64,000 nucleotides of DNA from Eublepharis macularius (GCF_028583425.1 NC_072793.1:173515681-173579680), one strand, 5' to 3'. Positions 10,931-20,819 are shown, counted from the stretch's first letter. Notes: generated by a model from the letters alone, not told the origin. Program-made: numbers and translations.

Positions 10931-11540
10931 TAAACGTCTTGAAGTCACTCATGGCTTCTAATTAGCCAGTTAATTCCTTCACCCATTTCTCTAGCATCTA
11001 TCTTTCTGCTTTGAGGTCAGCCTTCTCCATATGAACCTCCATGTCCATTCTGGTCATCTTTGAAGAACCCATTTTGGGTCTTTCTTGGAAGGGAGCTCTG
11101 ACGCTTGAAAGCTTACACTCTGAAAATCTTATTGGCCTCTTAAGGTGACACTGGACAAAAATCCTGCTGTTCTCCTGAAGAACAACATGACCACCCATGT
11201 AAGCACTCCTCAGGGAGATTCCTTTGTCTCCTTAGGTTCTGCAAGCAGGTGAAGATTTTTTTGTTTTATTTGGCATCTCCCCCCACCCCACCCCAATAAC
11301 TACCATTGGCCTTTTGTCCTTATTGTGTTATGATGTGTATTTGTTTTTACTGAATTGTTTATTCTATACATTATTTTAAATGGTGTTTTAATGCTGATGT
11401 TTGCTGCCTTAGGGATCATCTTTGGGTGGAAAGGTGGCACTAAAAAGCTTTAAATAAACAAGTACATGCTGCCTGATGAAAAATAGGATGTCCACCACCA
11501 TGTAGCCCACTTGTGATTGATGATGATCAGACAACAAGAT
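10931..11540 (+). other. Intergenic, mostly unassigned
   Basis: No gene supported. Bases 11090-11170 read GCTCTGACGCTTGAAAGCTT followed by TTATTGGCCTCTTAAGGTG. This resembles the tail of the Penelope-like family at 14827-15059, with a collapsed ribozyme stem. Confidence 0.4.
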
Positions 11541-11559
11541 GATCCTGGGAGGGAGGGGT

Positions 11560-11725
11560 GAAATAAAAACATGGTCTACCATGGTCAGTGTTGTCCACAG
11601 CTCTCCAAGGTCTCTGGCAGGTCATTCCTATCACCCTTCTATCTGATCCATTAACTGCAGGTACCTGGGATTGAACCTGGGAGCTTTTGAATGTTGACCA
11701 GATGCTTTTCTACTGAGCCCCAGAG
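11560..11725 (-). mobile_element. tRNA-derived SINE, antisense
   Basis: The minus strand has a pol III B-box-like GGTTCAATCCCAGG preceded by a tRNA-like GCTCAGTAGAAAAGCATCTG. It is followed by a body with GAGACCTTGGAGAGC and ending near TGGTAGACCATG. This is a common squamate tRNA SINE layout; the family name is not certain. Confidence 0.65.
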
Positions 11726-12254
11726 CCAGGTGTCTGGGAGAAAGAGTAAAGTAGGACTGCCCTCAGCATCTCCCAGAATATGTATGTGTGAAATAGTGCT
11801 GATTGCAGTGTAGTGTAGTTGAAAAGTAAGCAGATGAACAGGCTCAAACTGCACAGTGAACTGGCTGACAACGAATTGACTTACTTGCAACTGGTGCAAC
11901 TGGTGAACAGAGGATGAGCTGGACTGACAGGGGTTTGAGCATCCCTTCTGTACAGGGGACCTTGGACTGCACCTTATAAAGATACATCTCACACAGCACC
12001 AACACTGCACCTCAGCATACCCAAGTCTCTTGGTGTATTACCAGCCAAGCTGCGAAGCAGGGGATTCTTCAGTCAAGGGCAGGGTCGGAAACAGAGAGCT
12101 GGGAGAAACCTTGGAGGGCATCTAGTCCAGCCCTCGGGTCAAGGAAGCAAGTGGCAGCTTACAGGGCATTCCCTGTAATGAAAAGAATAGCGGACAGACA
12201 GACATAGAGAGAAGGATTGCTCTGCGTTCAGTGACTTCGCATTAGCTACCCCGC
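11726..12254 (+). other. Gene 2 upstream, no gene seen
   Basis: No coding region. Bases about 12060-12140 contain GGAAACAG ... CTAGTCCAGCCCTCGG, a worn antisense CR1 end. The same sequence occurs upstream of gene 6 (about 62455-62530), tying these two upstream regions together. Confidence 0.45.
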
Positions 12255-12760
12255 TCCAATTCTGAACCTCAGGATCGTTCCTAAGAGGCAAAATCGAAGA
12301 ATAAGAAAGGATGGAAAAGGGGGCAGAAACTTCCCTTTCCTCTAGTTTGCAGTTACTCCCGAGGTGGAGCGAGGCTTGGAGGGAGAACCCTTCCGTGCGA
12401 GCCACGCTCCTGCCGGGCGAATCCAGGGGCGCCTCCTTGGAGTTGGCGGGAAGAGAGTCCACCCAAGGGTTAAGGGGAACGAGCCGCAGTTCCTAGAGAG
12501 GCAAGAAGAAGGGCGACCACGTGACCTGCCAGAGTAACTTCCGTGCTAACGTTTCTCTCCCGGGAGTTGGGAGCGAGGTTGGGCGGAGGGGCGGAGCCGC
12601 GTCGGATTTCCCCCTTGACGTGGGGCGTTCAGCCCCTCTTCCCCTCCGTGCCTTTGACGGGGGATTCCGCCCTTCGGGAGTTCAGCGGAGGCGCCGATCC
12701 AGGCAGGGGAGGAGGGCGGCGGGCTGGGCCAGGCGGCGGCTGCCCGTGGAGCAGGGGAGG
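12255..12760 (+). promoter_or_regulatory. Gene 2 promoter, CpG-rich, with CACGTG box
   Basis: Contains a box TCTGAACCTCAGGATCG at 12261 found upstream of genes 2 to 5, a CACGTG E-box at 12518-12523 inside CCACGTGACCTGCC, and an ETS-like ACTTCCG just downstream. GC and CpG content rise sharply towards the SCAN exon. Conservation across paralogues supports a promoter; the binding factors (USF/MITF-type bHLH, ETS) are inferred from the motifs. Confidence 0.65.
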
Positions 12761-13087
12761 ATGAGGGCAGAGGCGGGCCCGGGGGACGAGGAGGAGCGCC
12801 CTTGGGACGCGCAGCGCCGGCGCTTCAGGCAGCTCCGCTACCGGGAGGCCGAGGGGCCCCGGGGGGTCTGCAGCCGCCTCCACGCCCTTTGCCGCCAGTG
12901 GCTGGAGCCCGAGAGGCGCAGCAAGCGGGAGATGCTGGACCTGGTGCTCCTGGAGCAGCTCCTGGCCGTCCTGCCCCCGGAGATGGAGCGCTGGGTGCGG
13001 GGCTGCGGGCCCGAGAGCAGCGCCCAGGCGGTGGCCCTGGCCGAGGGCTTCCTCCTGAGCCAGGCAGAGGAGAAGAAGCTGGAGCAG
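12761..13087 (+). CDS. Gene 2 SCAN exon
   Basis: Encodes a complete SCAN domain: [61 protein letters not shown] is a leucine-rich dimerisation module. The exon ends [14 protein letters not shown] at phase 0. From about 12599 to 13417 this region, introns included, is almost identical to gene 3, differing mainly at the exon tail. Confidence 0.96.
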
Positions 13088-16000
13088 GTGAGGGGGCTTC
13101 GCCAGGGAGTGTGGCTGGGGCACGGGATACGACCCTGGGCAGCCACACAATCCGCATGGATTGCCCTGTCTTTCTAAGGAACTCCCTCCCTAGCCTGTTT
13201 CCTCTTCCTTTTCTCATCCGTTTCCCCTTTATGGGATTCTCACTTCTGTTACAGGTGCAGGAGAAGATGGTGCAGGAGGGTGACCGTGGAGCAGCTTTTA
13301 CAGGTAGGCTCAAAAGCTGCGTGTGGTTCCCACTGGGTGCCAGGAATCTGTGGACTGTGTTTTATGTTCCCTACATCCGTATTGGAAAGAAGCTCCATTC
13401 TCCATTCCAAAATTTGTTTGAATATGTCTCTGCATCTGAATGATCAGAGCCAGTATAGGGAGAATTATTTTTTTTCCATCCAAGAATCAGAATGAAAAAT
13501 ACTTGTAAAATATAAACTCTTGTTCAGTTAACATTTTTATCTTTCATAGGTGATGTCTTGAAATCGGTGATACATTCTTTGCCCTCTCTTTGTGACAGAG
13601 AGAAAGCTGCTTCTATGCAGCCCGATCAGGTAAGTGAAAAACTCTCTCTCTCTCTTTCCCTTGTTTCCTTTCTCTGCTGCTCAGTAGACTAAGACTATCG
13701 TACTTTGTTCACATCATGAGAAGACAAGATTCTTTGGAAAAATCAAAAATATAATGCCAAGAAAAGTGGTAGTAGGAGGTAGTAGGAAAAGAAGGCAGTA
13801 GGAAAAGTGGAAGACCTAGAACGAGATGGCTTGATTAAATAAAAGAAGCCACATCCTCCAGTTTGCAGGATCTGAGCAAGTCAGTTAATGATAGGGCGTT
13901 TTGGAGGTCTTTCCTTCATATGGTCGCCATAAGTCGGAGGCAAGTTGATGGCATGTAACGACACACAGTAGACAGAAAATGAAAATGTGCGGCTCCTCAG
14001 ATCATGCCTCTGAATGCCTCCTTTTGTCCCTCCCTAGCCCGTAGAAAATCTTTCTCCTTTCCTTGGCTGCTATCTGTGCTGCTCACTGGGCAGACCATGA
14101 GAATGTCTGGGGGAGGTTTGAATTCTGAAAGCAAACATCTCATTAGCATCTAGTTAAGGAAGAATTGTGACATCTGTGAAGAGAGAGAGGTTTATTATTC
14201 TCCCTCCCCCACAATTTTCAGGGTCCAGTGACCTTTGAGGAGGTGTCTGTGTACCTCACGGAGGAGGAGTGGGCCCTGCTGGATCCGGACCAAAGAAGCC
14301 TTCACAAGGAAGTCATGGAGGAAACCTGTCAGAACGTGGCCTCCCTGGGTAAGGCTCCCCTTTCTCTTTTTCGAAGATGCTGATATTGGAAGTCTGAGGT
14401 TCTGAGAGAAACAAAATATCATCTACTTAAAGAATAATTGTAAATTTGTAAGGGTTATATACAAAGCCTTATCAACATCATTATCATTAAAGTTTATTGG
14501 AAAAGAAAAAGACAATAAAAATACATAAATGAAAAGCATTAACAGAATATATAACAGCACGTTTAAGGTAAAAAATATTGCTCCAGTCCATCTCTTTTTT
14601 TATGTTCAACATTATAGTCAATATTTTGTATTCAATATTAATTTTCGAATTAGTCTGCTTCCATAAAACTACTCTTAGTTTTTCTTAATTATCAGTTACA
14701 TAGTCAAAAAGGACTTTGCATTTTTCCTGACTTTTTAAGATTTCTTTGTTATGCATATAGGAAGTTAATTTAGTCATAGATACGTATTCACACAATTTGT
14801 TCATCCACTCAAACACATCTGGATAATAGATCCAGAGGAGTTAGCCGTGTTAGTCTGTAGTAGCAAAATCAAAAAGAGTCCAATAGCACCTTTAAGACTA
14901 ACCAATTTTATTGTAGCATAAGCTTTCGAGAATCAAGTTCTCTTCGTCAGATGCATGATCCGAGTTCGGATCATGCACATGACGAAGAGAACTTGATTCT
15001 CGAAAGCTTATGCTACAATAAAATTGGTTAGTCTTAAAGGTGCTACTGGACTCTTTTTGACATCTGGATAAGAATCAGTCTTCCATTTTGTTGCAAATGC
15101 TACCATCGCCACCATCACCATATATTTTAAAAATTTGCTATGAACTTTTTTAATATTACTAGGCAAGATATTTAATAACATATTTTTAGGATTCAGCACA
15201 AAGTAAACCTTTAATATCTGTTGTATCTCTTCATGAATTTTTATCCAATATCTTCCTGCCTTTTTACATGTCTACCACATATGACAGAACATTGCATCCG
15301 TACATTGGCATTTCCAATACCTTCTGCAATAATCTTTATTGGTTCTTGCAGAAGCCTTGGGAGTGATATATCATCTAAAAACGTTTTATATCAATTCTCT
15401 CTTAACGTTTGATATGCTGTGCATTGGATTTCTTTACTCCATAACTTTTCTCATTGACTCGTAGAGACACTTTTCCCCAGATTTTACATCTATTTTATCA
15501 TTCCATGTTTAACTTGTTCCAATTTTGTGGAATATTACAATAGAGGTTTATATACTTTTTCCAATAAGTGCTTTGAATCTTTAAAGCTTAGTTGTTCAAA
15601 CGTCGTTTTCTCTTTTAATCTGCCATCATCTTTGGATAATTGTTCTTTATACACCATTTGAAATATTATTTTGTCTGATGGCACAAGCCAGAGGTTCCAA
15701 ACAGATCAAAAGTTTGGGAAGAAAGAGAACAACTTTCTCTCATCCCCTTCTCATGAGGGAGTGGCACAGAAAAGATGCCATTAGTCAGAACTATAGATCT
15801 GGGAGATGAATTTTTTAAATAGATTAGAATTCTTTATGAGGGAAGACAACTTTAGACAATATAGGAAAAATAAATTTCCAGTAGATTTTGACAAAAGCTT
15901 CATCCTTGTCGAATGAGAGAATAGCAACTTCATTAGATCTCTTATTATTTAATGCAATGAAATCAGTGAGCAATTAAGGTTTTCAAGTTAGGAAAGACTG

Positions 16001-18203
16001 CCACTTGAAGCTGCTCCAACTGATCCCTCTAATACTGTATCTTCTGATTGGTAGTGGCACTTTGGATAGAGAGGATTGGACCTGAGATGCGATGAGTCCA
16101 AGCTAGGTGGTCTCCGTATATTTCTGTTTTTCTGTGAATTATTACTTGTTTTCATGGACTTCTTTTAAGGCGCACAAAGCAACAATTGTGAGGTCATTCA
16201 GTTTACCTGTTCAATGAATCTGTGAACTGTTTAAGTTGAGGGCTCAGCTTGGGCCTCCACAATTCTGGTATAAAGCTCAGCTCCAAACTTGTAGTCCAGT
16301 GAATGCCATTCTGTTCCGTGTTTGAATACAGGAAGAGATCTGCCAGTTCTGTTCTGTAGTCATCATGAGTAGTTCTTGGCATACTTTCCTTGCTTTGGCC
16401 TTTGCTTGAAGGTCTTGCCAATCTTTTATTTTCATTTCAGAGGCTGATGGTCCCCAGAACAAGGTGGAGGGAGAACCAGAGGAGCTGTCATTGGATGGGG
16501 AAGACCAGGGAAGAAACACTGGACCAGAACTGAACAGGGGCAATGAATCTTGTGCTTCTCAGAGTGCTGAGTCACTGGACTTCTCCCCAGATCAAGGAAA
16601 GATCTATTGCTCTGTATGTGGAAAAACATTCATTTATCAGTCTATGTTTGATAGACACTGGAAAATCCACACAGAGGAGAAACCATATGAATGTTTTGAG
16701 TATGAAAATGCCTTTGTTCAGAAGGAACATCTTTTGGAAATCAGAAACATTCATACAGAAGGCAAAGCTCATAAATGCTTGGAGTGTGGAAAGAGCTTTA
16801 CTCGAAGTACAAAGCTTACTGTCCATCAACGAATCCACACAGGGGAGAAACCATATAAATGCATGGAGTGCGGAAAAAGTTTTGTTCAGAGAAATTGTTT
16901 TACTACCCACCGACGAATCCACACAGGGGAGAAACCATATAAATGCTTGAAGTGTGGAAAGAGCTTTGCACAGCAAGGCCATCTTACTGTCCATAAACGA
17001 ATCCACTCAGGGGAGAAACCATATAAATGTTCTGAGTGTGGAAAGAGCTTTGCCCAGAGAAGTCACTTTACTACCCATCGACGAATTCACACAGGGGAAA
17101 AACCATATAAATGTTTGGAGTGTGGAAAGATGTTTGCCTGGAGTTACAAACTTACTACCCATCAACGAACCCACACAGGGGAGAAACCATATACATGCCT
17201 GGAGTGTGGAAAGAGCTTTGCACAGCGTGGCCATCTTACTGTCCATCAACGAATCCACTCAGGGGACAAACCATATAAATGCTTGGACTGTGGAAATAGC
17301 TTTGATAAGAGTACAAAACTTAGTGTCCATCAACAAATCCACACAGGAGAGAAACCATATAAATGCTTGGAGTGTGGAAAGAGCTTTGATCGGAGTGCAA
17401 ATCTTACTATCCATCAACGAATCCACACAGGAGAGAAACCATATAAATGCTTGGAGTGTGGAAAGAGCTTTGCTCAGAGAAGTCACTTTACTACCCATCG
17501 ACGCATCCACACAGGGGAGAAACCATATAAATGTTTGGAGTGTGGAAAGATGTTTGCTTGGAATTACAAACTTACTACCCATCAACGAAACCACACAGGA
17601 GAGAAACCATATAAATGTTCTGAGTGTGGAAAGAGCTTTGCACAGCGTGGCCATCTTACTGTCCATCAGCGGATCCACTCAGGGGACAAACCATATAAAT
17701 GCTTGGACTGTGGAAATAGCTTTGATAAGAGTACAAAGCTTAGTATCCATCAACAAATCCACACAGGAGAGAAACCATATAAATGCTTGGAGTGTGGAAA
17801 GAGCTTTGATCGGAGTGCAAATCTTACTATCCATCTACGAATCCACACAGGAGAGAAACCATATAAATGCTTGGAGTGCGGAAAGAGCTTTGCTCAGAGA
17901 AATTGCCTTACTGCCCATCAACGCATCCACACAGGGGAGAAACCATATAAATGCTTGAAGTGTGGAAAGAACTTTGCACAGCGTGGCCATCTTTCTGTCC
18001 ATGAACGAATCCACTTAGGGGAGAAACCATATAAATGCTTGAGGTGTGGAAAGAGCTTTGCACAGCGTGGCCATCTTTCTGTCCATCAACGAATCCATTC
18101 AGGGGAGAAGCCGTATAAGTGCTTGGAAGTTGGAAAGAACTTCAATGAAAGCAAACACTTTAGAACCCATAAGAGAACCCCACACTGGAGAGAATCTGTA
18201 TAA
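12761..18203 (+). CDS. Gene 2: SCAN-KRAB-C2H2 zinc-finger protein (781 aa)
   Basis: Exons 12761-13087, 13255-13303, 13550-13629, 14222-14348 and 16441-18203 sum to 2346 nt, an exact open frame. Start ATG is in GGGGAGGATGAGG, the position used in all paralogues. Order: SCAN (about residues 10-100), short linker exons, KRAB A-box, polar spacer, 17 intact fingers. Expected role: nuclear DNA-binding repressor able to dimerise through SCAN. A one-base insertion in the last finger shifts the frame and ends the protein as ...HWRESV; further decayed fingers follow to 18665. Intron 3 carries a BovB end and intron 4 an antisense L1 with a nested Penelope insertion. All splice sites are GT-AG. Confidence 0.93.
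13255..13303 (+). CDS. Gene 2 linker exon (49 nt)
   Basis: Encodes [17 protein letters not shown] between TTACAG and GTAGGC; phase 0 in, phase 1 out. The same 49-nt exon is at 32056-32104, 45595-45643 and 51794-51842. Confidence 0.85.
13550..13629 (+). CDS. Gene 2 linker exon (80 nt)
   Basis: Encodes a (G)[14 protein letters not shown] segment ending ASMQPDQ before GTAAGTG; phase 1 in, phase 0 out. Equivalent exons: 32367-32446, 46376-46455, 52106-52185. Confidence 0.87.
13685..13970 (+). mobile_element. BovB-type LINE 3' end in gene 2 intron 3
   Basis: Decayed [18 protein letters not shown]-like peptide, then CGATATGGCTTGAT-like and GGTCGCCATAAGTCGGAGG sequence typical of the BovB / Sauria SINE tail. 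It contains a short internal GTAGTAGGAAAAG duplication. Confidence 0.75.
14222..14348 (+). CDS. Gene 2 KRAB A-box exon
   Basis: 127-nt exon: [17 protein letters not shown], then [17 protein letters not shown]. It keeps the EEW of KRAB A-boxes but has MEE where mammalian KRABs usually have MLE, part of the TRIM28 contact. No KRAB B-box exon is evident before the finger exon. Confidence 0.95.
14827..15059. mobile_element. Penelope-like fold-back insertion with two hammerhead cores
   Basis: Two inverted copies of the same tail meet at a near-palindrome (CATGATCCGA-GT-TCGGATCATG, 14953-14974). It is inserted into an L1 with a perfect 12-bp direct repeat ACATCTGGATAA at 14815-14826 and 15060-15071. 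The left, minus-oriented arm runs to the full 3' end; the right arm is shorter. Tail hallmarks are CGAAAGCTTATGCTAC and GTTAGTCTTAAAGGTGCTAC. Assignment to Penelope rests on the hammerhead cores and on similarity of layout to 30089-30312. Confidence 0.65.
14917..14954 (-). ncRNA. Hammerhead ribozyme motif, minus strand
   Basis: On the minus strand: stem I GCAT, core CTGACGA, stem II AGAGAA/TTCTC with a short loop, core GAAA, minimal palindromic stem III AGCT with a CTT cleavage triplet, then stem I partner ATGC. All conserved core positions of a type I hammerhead are present. The inverted copy on the plus strand (14975-15013) is diverged at the start of the core. Penelope elements are known to carry such minimal hammerheads. 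Confidence 0.65.
15700..16440 (+). other. Gene 2 intron 4, 3' part
   Basis: Non-coding. Bases about 15960-16440 match gene 5 (56390-57089) and, nearer the exon, gene 3 (34310-34476). Acceptor TTTCATTTCAG at 16430-16440. Confidence 0.55.
16441..18203 (+). CDS. Gene 2 C2H2 finger exon (17 intact fingers)
   Basis: Contacts (-1,2,3,6) in order: YSMR, [decayed], RTKV, QNCT, QGHV, QSHT, WYKT, QGHV, KTKV, RANI, QSHT, WYKT, QGHV, KTKI, RANI, QNCA, QGHV, QGHV, [decayed]. Finger 2 has lost its second Cys and first His but stays in frame. Fingers 6-10 (17028-17447) and 11-15 (17448-17867) are a 420-bp tandem duplication with nearly unchanged contacts. The last finger has Val for its second Cys and then shifts frame ([11 protein letters not shown]). 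Confidence 0.96.
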
Positions 18204-18665
18204 ATGTTTGGAGTGTGGAAAGAGCTTTGCTAAGAGAAATTACTTTACTACCCATCGACTAATTCACACAGGCAAGAAACCATATAAATGTTTGGAGTGT
18301 GGAAAGAGCTTTGCTCAACGTGCCCAGCTTACTGTCCATCAACAAATCCTCATAGGGGACAAACCATATAAATGCTTGAAGTGTGGAAAGAGCTTCAATG
18401 AAAGCAAACAGTTTAGAACCTATCAGAGAACCCCACACTGGAGAGAATCTGTATAAATGTTTGTAGTGTGGAAAGAGCTTTGCTCAGAGAAGTCACTTTA
18501 CTACCTATCAATGAATTCACACAGGGGAGAAACCATATAAATGTTTGGAGTGTGGAAAGGTGTTTGCCTGGAATTACAAACTATAAATGCTTGGAATGTG
18601 GGAAAAGTTTTAAACAAAACACACAGCTTAGCTACCATGAGAGAATCCACGCAGAAGTGGAATGA
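18204..18665 (+). pseudogene. Decayed fingers beyond the gene 2 stop
   Basis: At least five finger remnants in other frames: [54 protein letters not shown], a broken QRSHFTT finger, and [18 protein letters not shown] near 18590. They are the original 3' end of the array, cut off by the frameshift before 18203. The last intact-looking finger matches the terminal finger of genes 3, 4 and 5. The following conserved tail has been deleted. Confidence 0.85.
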
Positions 18666-18707
18666 TCTACATAGAGGAAGTATGTTCCTCTTACTGGCAT
18701 AAAATAA

Positions 18708-19170
18708 TGAAGCAATAAGCAGTAAGCAAATTTAGCTGAGCAATAAAGGCAACAAATCAATGCCATGCAAACAGCAAACAAAAGTCAAATGGAAATCAAA
18801 TAGAGTAAATGAAAAGCAAATAATAAAAAATAACGCAATGCGTTACAAAAACACACAAGCAATGAAATAAACGGCAGTAAATCAGAACTGAATAAATTTA
18901 AAAAGCAAATGATCAAAGCAATTCAAACAGTAAGCAAAAAATCAATGGGTTCTATAAAGGAATACATTCAATCAAATGGCAATGAAATAAAAGGCAAATG
19001 CAACTTTATACACAAGATGGAAAAGTGAGTTTTTACATCTCTTCCCCCAGAGTCCGGAATGACTGCAGTGTGCATAACTCATGTGGAGAATGAATCCGTG
19101 GAGTTCCACGCCCCCTCCCAAAAATGTCCAAAAGGCACAAGCGGCTTTTGTCGGGGTATGCAACATCTAT
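18708..19170 (+). repeat. A-rich unassigned repeat, copy A
   Basis: A-rich sequence with recurring AGCAAAT / AATCAAA words, then a less biased part with CCCCCAGAGTCCGGAATGAC and AATGAATCCGTGGAGTTCCA. A second copy is at 37690-38180. No open frame; the family is unknown. Confidence 0.5.
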
Positions 19171-19439
19171 GAGTCCTTTTTGAGAGTCCTTTGGGCTGCC
19201 AGTCTCCTATGGAGTTAAAAGGAACACCACATCATTTCATCAACAGGGACTCTCCCCTTGCTACTATGAGGATCACCTCCCTGGTGAGCCTCATCTGTGG
19301 AGACGGGTCACCTGTGGGGAAAGAGGGAAGGCCGGTGTGAACAAGCAAGCCAGGCAGCTGGCTTCTCAGCTCCTTACCTGTGGGTCTGCCCTCACCCCTT
19401 TTCGAGCCAGAATGCAGCAAATGGGAAACATGTAAGGCA
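19171..19439 (+). other. Intergenic, unassigned
   Basis: Short stretch partly shared with 38400-38470 (CTTTGGGCTGCCAGTCTCCT). No coding evidence. Confidence 0.3.
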
Positions 19440-20130
19440 ACTTGGGTGGTAGTTGTTAGTCATTCTGGACCTAGCTCTCCTCCCATGTATCAGTGGAAAA
19501 CATACCAAGAATTTCGCTAAGTTCTCCCTGTACACTCTTGCCCTGCCACCATGTTCACTCTCTCCTGCCTGATGCTCTAAGTACTCATGGCAGCGGGCTC
19601 TCAGGCAGAGCCTCTGGCCATGCCCCTACTTATCTCAGGCATATACTCTGGTTTCTCTTCAGATCGCATAAATCTTTCGCCTGAGTACTTATCTCAGGCA
19701 TAGGCCTGTTGGCGGGGGACTGATTGGCTTCTGGGAAGGGGTCTTGACTGCCACAGGGGTTCAAGCTGATTGGTCCCCACAACAGTTGGCACCCTATGTT
19801 CTGCCAAACTGCTTGTACAGGGCTGGGGAGGGGCAAATTTTGCCAAGCAATGGGCTGCTATGGGCTACCTAACCGTTGTTCGTTGTGTAACTTTCCGCCA
19901 CTGTTGGGGGTATGCCCAAGCCCGAAATGGCTTAGGAAGCTGACAAACTCGTGCCTAGCTGCTCCCCCAGGCCATCCTCTGGACTCCAGCGCAGGGACCT
20001 ACAGTGTACTTATGCCCGTGCCTGGCTGTGGCAGAGTGATGCCACAGCTGGGTGCTGTCATAAGAGGGGTTATGCTGGTGTAACCCTGAGTTGGCTCCCT
20101 GAGCACTTTCATCCCCCCTCCTCTGGATGG
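19440..20130 (+). mobile_element. Partial copy of the 2.5-kb DNA element seen at 25026-27528
   Basis: Shares with 26820-27530 the run TCGCTAAGT, the CATGGCAG/GGCAGAGC region and the TGATTGG...CCCTATG stretch. Non-coding, GC-rich, ends not defined. Assigned by resemblance only. Confidence 0.45.
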
Positions 20131-20391
20131 CTATAAACTAACACACTTACCAAAACTCTGCAACCATCATGTCTTTGTCCATGTAAATAAATTCTACTTT
20201 TCTTTAAAAAAGAAAGATTTTTCCCTCTCAGAACCACCCTCATATGCTGACCGTTCTGTAACACTGCATTCTATAACAAAGCCTTCCTGTAGTATCAATT
20301 AAGCAGAAGAGATCTAAGGTGAAAACAAGACCTGAGGCAGCGATATTCAGTTCACACAAACACAAAAGAGAAAGTGTTCTCGAGGTATAAG

Positions 20392-20819
20392 TAGGGCTGG
20401 TGCGTCCATTGAGGCAATGGGGGTACCCGCCCTGAGCACTCAACTTAGAAGGAGGCGCTGTCCCTGCTCATCTCTCCATCCCTTCACCGCTGCTGCCCAC
20501 CTTGGGTCCTGACGAGCTGGGCGCCCTGGCAGCGCAGCAGCGAGCAGGGAGGCAAGTGGGGAAGCAGGCCGCCTGCTCGCCTGTCCGCCCTTTCACTGCT
20601 GTTGTCCACCTTGGCTCAGCTCCCAGCGAGCCGGGTGCCCCAGTGGAGCGGCAGCAAGTGGGGAGGTGAGCAAGGAAGTGGGCCGGGTCCCTGCTTGCCT
20701 CTCTGCCCCTTTGCCACTGCCTCCCGCCTCAGGTAAGGGGGACGCTCCTCAGGGCTGGAGCGCGCGTGCGCAGGGAAGGTACCTCGCCTCAGGTGCCAGA
20801 CACTCTGGCACTGCCCCTG
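20392..20819 (+). mobile_element. hAT-type MITE, GC-rich
   Basis: Starts TAGGGCTGGTG and ends CACTGCCCCTG, imperfect terminal inverted repeats, with 8-bp direct repeats GGTATAAG / GATATAAG at 20384-20391 and 20820-20827. The interior holds two GC-rich repeated segments (GCTGCTGCCCACC and GCTGTTGTCCACC). No coding capacity. Confidence 0.6.

Larger units (their letters stand above)
14440..15700 (-). mobile_element. L1 LINE 3' end, antisense, in gene 2 intron 4
   Basis: The minus strand reads [13 protein letters not shown] (before the nested insertion) continuing as [18 protein letters not shown], the L1 ORF2 C-terminus. It is 5' truncated, frame-broken and split by the Penelope-like insertion at 14827-15059. 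Boundaries are approximate. Confidence 0.7.

Noticed and set aside
12629-13150. Proline- and leucine-rich minus-strand frames over the SCAN exons
   Set aside because: They are shadows caused by high GC content; the plus strand encodes a recognisable SCAN domain with correct splice sites.
16441-18203. Regarding gene 2 as a dead gene because of its terminal frameshift
   Set aside because: All exons, splice sites and 17 fingers are intact; only the end is shortened, so a working protein is likely.
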